A stretch of 7,964 bases of DNA, taken from contig JBKQWK010000075.1 of the NCBI GenBank assembly GCA_052139595.1, positions 1-7,964 of the forward strand. The letters run 5' to 3'. Position 1 is the first letter of the stretch; every line of letters starts with the position of its first letter. The notes below the pieces were generated by a model. That model saw only the letters and a program-made list of their open reading frames with translations, did not search any database and was not told where the DNA came from. Source of the DNA: JBKQWK01 sp052139595. Its GTDB lineage: Bacteria > Actinomycetota > Thermoleophilia > UBA2241. Positions 1 through 6,075 of the stretch are shown here, one piece after another. Both the position numbers and the translations under genes were made by a program.

Positions 1-126
1 GACCTGCCCAGTGGCTGCCGCTTTCATCCCCGCTGCCCGATGGCAATTGACGCCTGCAAGGTGACCGACCCGGCCAACGTGCATATCGGCGGCGATCACT
101 ATGCGGCCTGTCTAAGGCTGGGGTGA
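1..126 (+). CDS. Opp/Dpp-type peptide ABC transporter ATP-binding protein, C-terminal end (partial)
   Basis: This is the last 41 codons of a gene that begins upstream of the window, ending in TGA at 124-126. The translation contains the tail typical of oligopeptide/dipeptide importer ATPases (DppD/DppF/OppD/OppF, the 'oligo_HPY' C-terminal region): a P-S-G-C-R-F-H-P-R-C-P stretch, then further cysteines and a final H-Y-A-A-C. Cysteines fall at partial-protein residues 6, 12, 19 and 37; cysteines of this region in the family have been reported to hold an iron-sulfur cluster. Such ATPases sit on the inner face of the membrane and power uptake of small peptides or related solutes. The Walker motifs lie outside the window, so the subtype cannot be assigned. 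It is followed after 99 nt by the C45 hydrolase on the same strand, which suggests an operon linking uptake with amide hydrolysis. Confidence 0.88.
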   Translation, partial: DLPSGCRFHPRCPMAIDACKVTDPANVHIGGDHYAACLRLG

Positions 127-210
127 GCAAGATGACCGTCGTGGGGGCGTTCCGCCGGCACATGCGAAGAGGACTCCCGATATGGTCGACGTGATACTGA
201 ACCTTTGGCC

Positions 211-218
211 GGAGGAGG
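211..218 (+). promoter_or_regulatory. Shine-Dalgarno site deciding a GTG start
   Basis: GGAGGAGG ends 7 nt before the GTG at 226. This placement favours the GTG over the in-frame TTG at 205, which lies upstream of the site. Confidence 0.8.
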
Positions 219-225
219 CGCTTCC

Positions 226-1353
226 GTGAGCATCCCGTTTCTGCATATCGAGGCGAAGGGCTCGTACGGCGAGATTGGTCGTCAGGTCGGCGAGGCGGCG
301 CGCGAACTCATCGCTGCCGCGATTGCCTTCTACGAAGAGCACTTTCTGCAGATGAGTGGTATCAGCTTCGCAGAAGCCGAGCGGCAGGCGCTTGCCTACC
401 TGCCTGCGGCGCGGCGCTATTTACCGCAGTACGTCGATGAACTCGCAGGGATGGCTGCCGGCGCCAACCTGCCATTCGTGAAACTGCTGGTGCCAAACTG
501 CGCCGAGGAGTTCACCTGCCCGGCCGACGCCGACGCTGGGAAGTCAACGCCCGGCGGCGTGAGCGCCGCCGCGTACGGGGATGCCGCCGGGCAGAACGGT
601 GCCACCGGCAGTCACCTCTGTACCGCTGTTGCGGTGAGTTCCGGTGGCCGTCACGTGGTCGGCCATAACATGGACTGGTACGTCGTCGACGTCGACAAGA
701 ATGTGCTCTTCGACCTGACCTGCCCGGACGGTACGCGCATCCTCACCATTGCCGGCGTGCCCTACCTGCCGATTCTCGGCATGAACTCGCACGGCATCGC
801 TTACGTCGGTAATTCGGTCTACTCGAACGACAATCGCTTGGGCGTGCCCAACGCCTTCGTGCGACGGTTTGCCCTGGAGGCGCGAACTGTCGGCGAGGCG
901 CGCGCCCGGGCGACGCTGCCTGCCCGGGCGCGTGGCTCCAACCACCTGTTCGGCGACGTGCACGGTCACCTTTGGGATGTTGAGACCTCTGCTACCGCCA
1001 GTGAGCTGCTGGAGGGGGAGTTTTGGTTGGCACACACCAATCACTATGCAGGGTCGCACATGCAGGTCTACGAGGGTTCCCGGCAGCAGGAGTCGCGCGC
1101 TCGTCTGGCCACCGCCGAGCGCCTGCTCGCCGAGGGCGTCGCCCGGGGCGACGACCCACTCGATCTCGTGGCTCGCGTTTTGCGCGATCACAGTGACGCG
1201 CCGGAGTCGATCTGCGGCCACGAAAACACGTCACTCCCCGTTGCCGATCGAGTGATGACAGTGGCGAGCATGGTCTGCGATCTGGATGAGCGGCGTCTGT
1301 ATGCATGCGCTGGGACACCGTGTGAAAACGGGTACCAGGTCTTCTCACTCTGA
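226..1353 (+). CDS. C45-family Ntn hydrolase / acyl-CoA:6-APA acyltransferase-like protein
   Basis: A 375-residue protein with the hallmarks of peptidase family C45 (penicillin acyltransferase-like Ntn hydrolases), which cleave or transfer acyl groups on amide bonds after self-processing. Cys132 (in H-L-C-T-A-V-A-V) is the likely N-terminal nucleophile of the mature beta chain. It is followed by G146-H-N-M-D-W151, with Asp150 exactly 18 residues after the Cys, the Cys103/Asp121 spacing of the fungal enzyme. The H270-T-N-H-Y motif supplies Asn272, matching the oxyanion Asn. A C-terminal L-R-D-H...I-C-G-H and T-V-A-S-M-V block also fits the family. I chose GTG at 226 because GGAGGAGG (211-218) lies 7 nt upstream; an in-frame TTG at 205 would add seven residues and has no such site. 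No signal peptide is seen, so it is probably cytoplasmic. The residue before the nucleophile is Leu, not the Gly of the fungal enzyme. The substrate is unknown; context suggests acylated amino acids or small peptides. Confidence 0.87.
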   Translation: MSIPFLHIEAKGSYGEIGRQVGEAARELIAAAIAFYEEHFLQMSGISFAEAERQALAYLPAARRYLPQYVDELAGMAAGANLPFVKLLVPNCAEEFTCPADADAGKSTPGGVSAAAYGDAAGQNGATGSHLCTAVAVSSGGRHVVGHNMDWYVVDVDKNVLFDLTCPDGTRILTIAGVPYLPILGMNSHGIAYVGNSVYSNDNRLGVPNAFVRRFALEARTVGEARARATLPARARGSNHLFGDVHGHLWDVETSATASELLEGEFWLAHTNHYAGSHMQVYEGSRQQESRARLATAERLLAEGVARGDDPLDLVARVLRDHSDAPESICGHENTSLPVADRVMTVASMVCDLDERRLYACAGTPCENGYQVFSL

Positions 1354-1367
1354 CGGGCCGTGGGCAC

Positions 1368-1373
1368 AGGAGG
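1368..1373 (+). promoter_or_regulatory. Shine-Dalgarno site of the D-aminoacylase gene
   Basis: AGGAGG with a 7-nt spacer to the ATG at 1381. It lies in the 27-nt gap after the C45 stop codon, which leaves little room for a separate promoter and supports co-transcription. Confidence 0.8.
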
Positions 1374-1380
1374 TTGACGA

Positions 1381-3045
1381 ATGGCAAGCGAGACTGACCA
1401 CTTCGATCTTGTCATCATTGGCGGGCGCATCATTGATGGCTGCGGCAATCCCTGGTTCTACGGTGATGTTGCTGTAGCGAATGGACGGGTGGCGGCCGTA
1501 TCGGCGCCAGGATCGCTGCAGGCGAGCCGGGTCATCGACGCCGGTGGTCGTTATGTGACTCCCGGTTTCATCGATCCACACACCCACTCGGATCTGTCGA
1601 TCATGCAGTATCCGAGTGCTGATACGGCCGTGCGCCAGGGCGTGACCACTCACGTTACCGGCAACTGTGGCATGTCGCCGGCGCCGCTCAGCGCCATTTA
1701 CCGTGCCGAGGCGGTGCGCAACTGGCAACACTACTGGGACGTCGGCGACACAACATGGGAGTGGCATACCTTCGCCGACTACCTCGAAGCTTTGCGGCGG
1801 CGGGGTACAGCGATCAACATTACGCCACTCGTTGGCCACGGGGCTCTGCGGCTGGCGACGATGGGATTTGCCGAGCGTGCGCCGTCGGCCATAGAGATGG
1901 CGACCATGGAGCAGCTTCTTGACGAGAGCATGGCGGCCGGCGCCTTTGGACTTTCCACTGGCCTTGTGTATCCACCCGGTTGCTTCGCTGGCACGGAGGA
2001 GCTTGTGGCGCTGGCCAAAGTGGTGGCGCACTACCAGGGAATCTATACATCGCATATCCGCGGCGAACGCGAGACGATTCTCGCGGCGGTCGCGGAGGCG
2101 ATCGAGATCGGTCGACGGGCTGGTGTCCCCGTGCAGATTTCGCACAACGCGCCCAAGTGGGGGGCGCCGAAAAACGCCGACGCCAATCTGGCCCTGGTTG
2201 AAGGGGCACGTCGCCGCGGCCAGGACGTGACCGTTGATAACGACGTGCACACGGAGCTGGCGCTGCGCTTGTCTCGGGCGCTACCGCAGCCGGTGCTGGA
2301 TCTCGGTCACGATGAGCTGATGGCTCTGCTGCGCGACTCTGCCCGGCGCCGACAGCTTGCCGTCGACGTGCACGTCGACGCTCTGCCCGGCGCCGGCTAC
2401 ACCGGGCTTGTGCGCCACGGTCGCTTTGACCGCATCGTCATTCTGTATGCTGAGCGGCAGCCCGAGCTGCGCGGGCGCACGGTTGCGGCGATAGCCGCTG
2501 AGCGCAACGCCGATCCGTTCGAGACGTTTCTCGACCTGATCGTCGCCAATGACGATCGCGTCATGGGCATCTTCGACTACATTGATGCGGCCGACATTCG
2601 TCGCCTGTTGCAGCATCCATTGGTTATGGTGTGCTCGGATGGTCTGGTCATGCCGCCGGCCGAAACGCTCGACGATCCGACGCTCTATTGGCCGTGCAGC
2701 TACGGCGAATACCCGGGCGTGCTCGAGCGCTACGTGCGCGACGAGCCTGTGCTTCGCCTCGAAGAGGCGATACGTAAGATGACCAGTTTTCCAGCTCAGC
2801 GTTTTGGCTTGCACGACCGCGGCGTTCTACGTCCCGGCGCCTGGGCCGATATCGTCGTTTTCGACCTTGATAAGGTGCGCGATCGGGCCACCAATCTGTT
2901 TCCGCACGAGTTTCCCTTTGCGAACATTCCTCCTCGCTCGCCAGAGGGGATCGGCGATGTGCTCGTTAACGGCACGCCGGTGATCGCCGCCGGTGAACAC
3001 ACCGGCGCCCTGCCGGGTCAGCTGCTGATGCGCGCCGGCAGGTAG
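1381..3045 (+). CDS. N-acyl-D-amino-acid deacylase (D-aminoacylase)-type amidohydrolase
   Basis: A 554-residue cytoplasmic-type amidohydrolase. Relatives hydrolyse N-acyl-D-amino acids to a carboxylate and a D-amino acid using zinc. The metal ligands are visible: H67-T-H69 (after P-G-F-I-D-P), Cys96 in G-N-C-G, His225 in T-S-H-I-R-G-E, His255 in Q-I-S-H-N, and the catalytic Asp420 in C-S-D-G. Positions 67, 69 and 96 match the numbering of the Alcaligenes enzyme. The C-terminal block (A-I-R-K-M-T-S-F-P-A, then G-V-L-R-P-G-A-W-A-D-I-V-V-F) is the family's beta-sandwich return. The start is ATG at 1381 with AGGAGG at 1368-1373, 27 nt after the preceding stop, so it is probably co-transcribed with the C45 gene. 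Two usual motifs diverge: the D-x-Y-P-Y segment is D-N-D-V-H (from about residue 286) and H-P-R is W-P-C. The acyl amino acid specificity, and even D-specificity, is therefore uncertain. Confidence 0.88.
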   Translation: MASETDHFDLVIIGGRIIDGCGNPWFYGDVAVANGRVAAVSAPGSLQASRVIDAGGRYVTPGFIDPHTHSDLSIMQYPSADTAVRQGVTTHVTGNCGMSPAPLSAIYRAEAVRNWQHYWDVGDTTWEWHTFADYLEALRRRGTAINITPLVGHGALRLATMGFAERAPSAIEMATMEQLLDESMAAGAFGLSTGLVYPPGCFAGTEELVALAKVVAHYQGIYTSHIRGERETILAAVAEAIEIGRRAGVPVQISHNAPKWGAPKNADANLALVEGARRRGQDVTVDNDVHTELALRLSRALPQPVLDLGHDELMALLRDSARRRQLAVDVHVDALPGAGYTGLVRHGRFDRIVILYAERQPELRGRTVAAIAAERNADPFETFLDLIVANDDRVMGIFDYIDAADIRRLLQHPLVMVCSDGLVMPPAETLDDPTLYWPCSYGEYPGVLERYVRDEPVLRLEEAIRKMTSFPAQRFGLHDRGVLRPGAWADIVVFDLDKVRDRATNLFPHEFPFANIPPRSPEGIGDVLVNGTPVIAAGEHTGALPGQLLMRAGR

Positions 3046-3057
3046 ATCAGTCCGCGT

Positions 3058-3094
3058 TGACGGCACCTGTGCGCTCTGTGCGCAGCCGCCGTCA
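3058..3094 (+). terminator. Hairpin after the D-aminoacylase gene, possible terminator
   Basis: An outer perfect stem of TGACGGC (3058-3064) with GCCGTCA (3088-3094) encloses an inner stem of TGCGC (3070-3074) with GCGCA (3080-3084) around a 5-nt loop. It starts 12 nt after the stop codon, the right place for the end of the transporter/C45/D-aminoacylase operon. No T-run follows, so it may be a Rho-assisted or 3'-protecting structure and not a classic intrinsic terminator. Confidence 0.42.
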
Positions 3095-3100
3095 TTCGGC

Positions 3101-3124
3101 TGGTCTCAAGTGGTTGGTCTCAAG
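3101..3124 (+). repeat. Two direct copies of TGGTCTCAAG, 14-bp period
   Basis: Perfect 10-bp copies occur at 3101-3110 and 3115-3124, separated by 4 nt, in the gap upstream of the PucR gene. A shorter relative, GGTCTCA, occurs at 3297-3303 just before the PucR ribosome binding site. A regulator-binding role is possible but is only inferred from position. The rest of the 3046-3334 gap shows no gene. TATAGT at 3218-3223 resembles a -10 box but has no convincing -35 partner. Confidence 0.4.
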
Positions 3125-3334
3125 CCGGCGTGAATTACGTCCGTCCGTCGGCGGTGGCTTGTACGTCCTGTCGCTACTGCGGCGTGGCTATGTCTCGCGC
3201 TGTCCTTGGACATTCGGTATAGTAGATCACGTAGATGGCGTACTGGCGTGTGCCGGTCGTCAGCAGGAGCTCATGTCGGCAATCGTTTCACGTGGCGGTC
3301 TCAGACAGGGTCCGCCGGAGGAAGGCCAAGGCGG

Positions 3335-4996
3335 ATGATCACGGTCCAGGACATTCTCGAGATTCCCGACCTCAATCTGAAGTTGCTTGCCGGTGCCAGG
3401 TCGGTGAGCAACCCCGTGCGCTGGGTGCACATCGCGGAGGTGCCTGACCCGACCAAATGGCTTAAAGGTGGTGAGCTTCTGCTCACCACGGGTTACGGCA
3501 TGACTGGCTCTGCAGAGAAACAGGTCGAAATGATCAAGCGACTGATCGATCACAATCTCTCGGGTTTAGGCATCGGTACGGGTTTCAGCTTCGACAAGGT
3601 TCCCGAGGCGGTTGTCCGCGTTGCTGAGGAGTACAACTTTCCCCTCTTTGAAGTGCCCTACCATGTGCCCTTCATTGCCATCACTGAGGCCGTTTCGTCG
3701 AAAATCGTCAACGAACAATACTCGCTCTTACAGCGGAGCTTGGCGGTGCATGAGAAGCTCACCAAGATCGTGCTCGAAGAGAAGGGTCTTGACGCGATTC
3801 TTTCAACCCTCTCGGCACTTGTCGGCTGCTCGGCGGTGCTCTTTGACTTTCACGGCTTGGTGCTCTGCGAGGCCGCCTATCGACGCCAAGTGCCGAGCGA
3901 TCTCACCGTCGATTTGTGGCGTCAGATCAGCGATCGTCGGGCTAGTCGGCAGAATTTCGCCGTCGGCCTTGACGGTACGGCTTCCAGCGTCCAGGTTTAT
4001 CCGGTTGTTGCCTCGCATCGCATCGGCGCTTTTCTCGCCGTTGTTAAAGACAACGGCGAGTTCAGCGACTATGACCGCATCATTCTTCATCACGTTGTCA
4101 CAGTGACGGCTCTTGAGCTGGTCAAAAAGAAGGCGATCGCCGAGACCGAGAAGCGGCTCGCCGGCGATTTCTTCGACGAACTTATAGCCAGCGACCTTTA
4201 CGAAGAGGAAATTGCTCGCCGACTTGCTTTTTTCGGTCTCGAACCCGAAAGCGATCACCTGATCATGTTGGTCGATATCGATGGGTTCAGGGCCTTTGCC
4301 AGTGGATCTGGCGAGCGCGAGGAGACGGCCGTGCAGGAGGTCAAGGAGCGTCTGCATTGGGCCATCGACGAGTTTCTCGCCCGTCGCGAAGCGTTGTTTA
4401 TCTCGGCGTCGCGCAGCGATTCGGTCGTGGTGCTGATTCAACCTGTCGGCGGCGGCACCCCGGCCGTCATCAAGCTGGCCAATGAGATGCAGGCGGCCAT
4501 CGGCCAGTTGCTTCCCGAGATAACCGTGAGTCTTGGCGTCGGCCGGCCGCACAAGAGTCTCGTCGACTTGCGGCAAAGTTACTACGAGGCGATGTATGCG
4601 ATTCGGATTCGCAAACTCAAGGGCATTACCGGCGTCATCGCAAGCTTCGACGATCTTGGCTCGTACGGCCTGCTGCTGGGATTGCAGGACACTCTCTCCC
4701 TCGAGGTGTTCTACGACAGCGTGCTGGGTCGGCTGCACGAGTATGACGAGAGAAATTCGAGCGACCTGGTCAAGAGTCTTGCCTGCTTTCTCGAGGCTAA
4801 TGGCCACTGGGGCGAGGCAGCCGAGCGCCTTTACGTACACCGACACACGCTGCGATATCGCATGAAGCGCGTGGAGGAGATTACCGGTCGCAACCTGGGC
4901 AATTCGCAAGATCGCATGGAATTCTGGCTGGCGCTCAAGGCCAAGGAGCTGATTGACCAGTCCGGCAAGAAACAGAAGGTCGGGCGCGAGGCGTAG
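3335..4996 (+). CDS. PucR-family transcriptional regulator
   Basis: A 553-residue regulator with the full PucR layout. The N-terminal PucR sensor-like domain spans about residues 1-125, with T-V-Q-D-I-L near the start and W42-L-K-G-G-E-L-L-L-T-T-G53. A linker and GGDEF-like middle domain runs about 270-420 (F-F-D-E-L-I at 279-284, then V-D-I-D-G-F). The C-terminal HTH_30 DNA-binding domain spans about 481-545, with A-A-E-R-L-Y-V-H-R-H-T-L-R-Y-R-M-K-R-V. Family members often activate nearby catabolic genes for purines, amines or amino acids in response to a small ligand. ATG at 3335 is preferred because M-I-T-V-Q-D-I-L matches the family's usual first residues and GGAGGAAGG lies at 3317-3325. 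An in-frame ATG at 3206 would add 43 residues unlike the family. It sits downstream of the amide-hydrolase operon on the same strand, so it is the likely local regulator; its ligand is unknown. Confidence 0.93.
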   Translation: MITVQDILEIPDLNLKLLAGARSVSNPVRWVHIAEVPDPTKWLKGGELLLTTGYGMTGSAEKQVEMIKRLIDHNLSGLGIGTGFSFDKVPEAVVRVAEEYNFPLFEVPYHVPFIAITEAVSSKIVNEQYSLLQRSLAVHEKLTKIVLEEKGLDAILSTLSALVGCSAVLFDFHGLVLCEAAYRRQVPSDLTVDLWRQISDRRASRQNFAVGLDGTASSVQVYPVVASHRIGAFLAVVKDNGEFSDYDRIILHHVVTVTALELVKKKAIAETEKRLAGDFFDELIASDLYEEEIARRLAFFGLEPESDHLIMLVDIDGFRAFASGSGEREETAVQEVKERLHWAIDEFLARREALFISASRSDSVVVLIQPVGGGTPAVIKLANEMQAAIGQLLPEITVSLGVGRPHKSLVDLRQSYYEAMYAIRIRKLKGITGVIASFDDLGSYGLLLGLQDTLSLEVFYDSVLGRLHEYDERNSSDLVKSLACFLEANGHWGEAAERLYVHRHTLRYRMKRVEEITGRNLGNSQDRMEFWLALKAKELIDQSGKKQKVGREA

Positions 4997-5003
4997 CCGC
5001 TGT

Positions 5004-5022
5004 GCGCTCGGTCACCCGGCGC
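5004..5022. terminator. Short hairpin between convergent genes, possible bidirectional terminator
   Basis: GCGC (5004-5007) plus CGG (5009-5011) pair with CCG (5016-5018) plus GCGC (5019-5022), leaving one bulged T and a TCAC loop. It sits in the 38-nt gap between the PucR stop and the convergent SDR stop. There is no T-run on either side, so the termination role is inferred from position. Confidence 0.38.
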
Positions 5023-5034
5023 TGACGTGTGTCG

Positions 5035-5874
5035 CTAAACCAGCAACGTGCCACCATCGACGGCCAGGTTATGGCCAGTCGTATACTCATTTTCAAGGCA
5101 GAAGCGGATCGCGGCGGCGATGTCGTCCGGCTGCGCCATGCGTCCCAGTACGGTGCGTTGCGCGGCACGGTCCAGCGCGGCGCGGCGCGGCTCGTCGGGC
5201 AGGTCAACCGGACCAGGGGCGACGCCGCAGACGCGCACGCCTTGCGGTCCCCACGCCTTCGCCAGCGTCTGCACGAGCATGATCTGTGCCGCTTTGGCGG
5301 CTGCGTGAGCGGCGAAGACGGCGGACGGTCGCACACCTAAGGTGTCGGTGAGCGCTACGATCACGCCGCCGGCGAATGCTGCGTCTGCCGACACTGTGCG
5401 CGCCGTCGATGCGCTGGTCGCTGTTGCTCTCGTCGTCTGCTCACCGTGGCTGACCGGTTCTCCGGTGACGGGCTGCAAGTTGGTGAAGTGTCGGTATGCC
5501 GCCGTGGCAGCGAAGAAGAACCCGCGGGCGATCGTGTTGAAAGAGGCATCCCACGTGGCCTGGTCAATGGCCTCAGGACGTTGTGGCGCGAACGGGCCGC
5601 TGGCCGCGTAGACAAGTGCGTCGAGTCGGCCGAGTTCGGCAGCGGCCTGGTCGACGATTGCCGCCGCCGCATCCGGTGCCGCCAGCTCGCCCGTCACGGC
5701 GACGGCGCGCCGTCCATATGCAGTGATGGCGGCACACGTTGCGATTGCCGCGTCGCCGCCTGAACGCGACGAGATGGCCACGTCGGCGCCGCGGGCAGCC
5801 AGATCCAGCGCCAGCAGGCGTCCCAGGCGACGCGCGCCGCCGACGACCAGGATGCACGACCCGGCGATGTTCAT
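5035..5874 (-). CDS. PTR1/FolM-like short-chain dehydrogenase/reductase with His at the catalytic Tyr position
   Basis: A 279-residue Rossmann-fold SDR. The N-terminal V-G-G-A-R-R-L-G-R (residues 11-19) is the cofactor loop, in the arginine-containing form seen in pteridine reductase (PTR1)/FolM-like members, which tend to prefer NADPH. Y89-A-A-S replaces the usual N-N-A-S. Asp177 sits where classical SDRs have Ser but PTR1 has Asp, and Lys194 is the active-site Lys. The residue four before it, expected to be Tyr, is His190 (codon CAC, so one base from TAC). R-V-C-G-V-A-P-G-P-V-D and V-D-G-G at the end are typical. Residues about 131-167 form a Ser/Thr/Ala-rich insertion, and about 66 of 279 residues are Ala. 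The ATG lacks a good RBS of its own; it overlaps the stop of a small upstream ORF, suggesting translational coupling. The substrate is unknown, and it may be a weak or non-canonical enzyme. Confidence 0.85.
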   Translation of the reverse strand: MNIAGSCILVVGGARRLGRLLALDLAARGADVAISSRSGGDAAIATCAAITAYGRRAVAVTGELAAPDAAAAIVDQAAAELGRLDALVYAASGPFAPQRPEAIDQATWDASFNTIARGFFFAATAAYRHFTNLQPVTGEPVSHGEQTTRATATSASTARTVSADAAFAGGVIVALTDTLGVRPSAVFAAHAAAKAAQIMLVQTLAKAWGPQGVRVCGVAPGPVDLPDEPRRAALDRAAQRTVLGRMAQPDDIAAAIRFCLENEYTTGHNLAVDGGTLLV

Positions 5875-5960
5875 GCCGCTTCGCCAGTCTTCTGGTGAAT
5901 GCAGGTCACGTTGGCCGCGCCTCTTGCCGCGGCGGCACGGTGCCAGATGGTAGCGAACAT
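5871..5960 (-). CDS. Small 29-residue upstream ORF coupled to the SDR gene
   Basis: On the minus strand, ATG at 5960-5958 opens a 29-codon frame ending in TGA at 5873-5871, which overlaps the SDR ATG (5874-5872) as ATGA. GAGGAG (the complement of 5968-5973) lies 7 nt before this ATG, a much stronger ribosome site than anything directly before the SDR start. The peptide begins M-F-A-T-I-W-H-R and ends Q-K-T-G-E-A-A. It has no membrane segment, no run of one amino acid as in attenuator leaders, and no family I recognise. It may act mainly to deliver ribosomes to the SDR start. It is too short to prove coding by composition. Confidence 0.5.
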   Translation of the reverse strand: MFATIWHRAAAARGAANVTCIHQKTGEAA

Positions 5961-5982
5961 AGCAGCACTCCTCGAAGAACTG

Positions 5983-6024
5983 GGCTGGCAGTGATAAACA
6001 TACAGCAGCATGCGCGTGCCAGCC
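5983..6024. promoter_or_regulatory. 8-bp inverted repeat in the divergent SDR/Lrp gap, possible operator
   Basis: GGCTGGCA (5983-5990) and TGCCAGCC (6017-6024) are perfect reverse complements separated by 26 nt, a centre spacing of about 34 bp. A further half-site-like TGCCAG occurs at 5941-5946. The repeat lies between the two divergently read genes, where an autoregulating Lrp/AsnC protein would be expected to bind. The stretch 5961-6075 otherwise contains only the two ribosome sites; no clear -35/-10 pair could be assigned. Confidence 0.38.
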
Positions 6025-6075
6025 ACAGGGGGTCGCCGTCGGCGTTGCCTCCTTGATCGCGAGGTGACCAGATAC

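Noticed and set aside
132..194. 20-codon frame starting ATG at 132 in the gap before the C45 gene
   Set aside because: No well-placed ribosome site, no start-stop coupling with its neighbours, and a basic peptide without features.
544..1221. Minus-strand open frame opposite the C45 gene (225 codons)
   Set aside because: It overlaps the conserved C45 core; the translation has no family features.
1345..2250. Long minus-strand open frame opposite the D-aminoacylase (301 codons)
   Set aside because: No recognisable motif, odd composition rich in Arg, His and Gly, and the opposite strand carries the catalytic residues of a known family.
3206..3223. TTGGAC followed by TATAGT as a promoter for the PucR gene
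   Set aside because: The gap between them is only 6 nt, far too short for a -35/-10 pair, and no better -35 lies about 17 nt upstream of TATAGT.
3206..3334. Upstream in-frame extension of the PucR protein to ATG at 3206
   Set aside because: The added residues do not resemble the family, and a good ribosome site plus the canonical first residues point to ATG 3335.
3803..4909. Long minus-strand open frame opposite the PucR gene (368 codons)
   Set aside because: The plus strand encodes a complete PucR protein with all three domains. The antisense frame shows no recognisable domain and is a common by-product of GC-rich coding DNA.
6010..6075. Upstream in-frame start of the Lrp/AsnC protein at ATG 6010
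   Set aside because: It adds a basic stretch outside the family pattern and overlaps the inverted repeat, while GAGGTGA fits ATG 6076.
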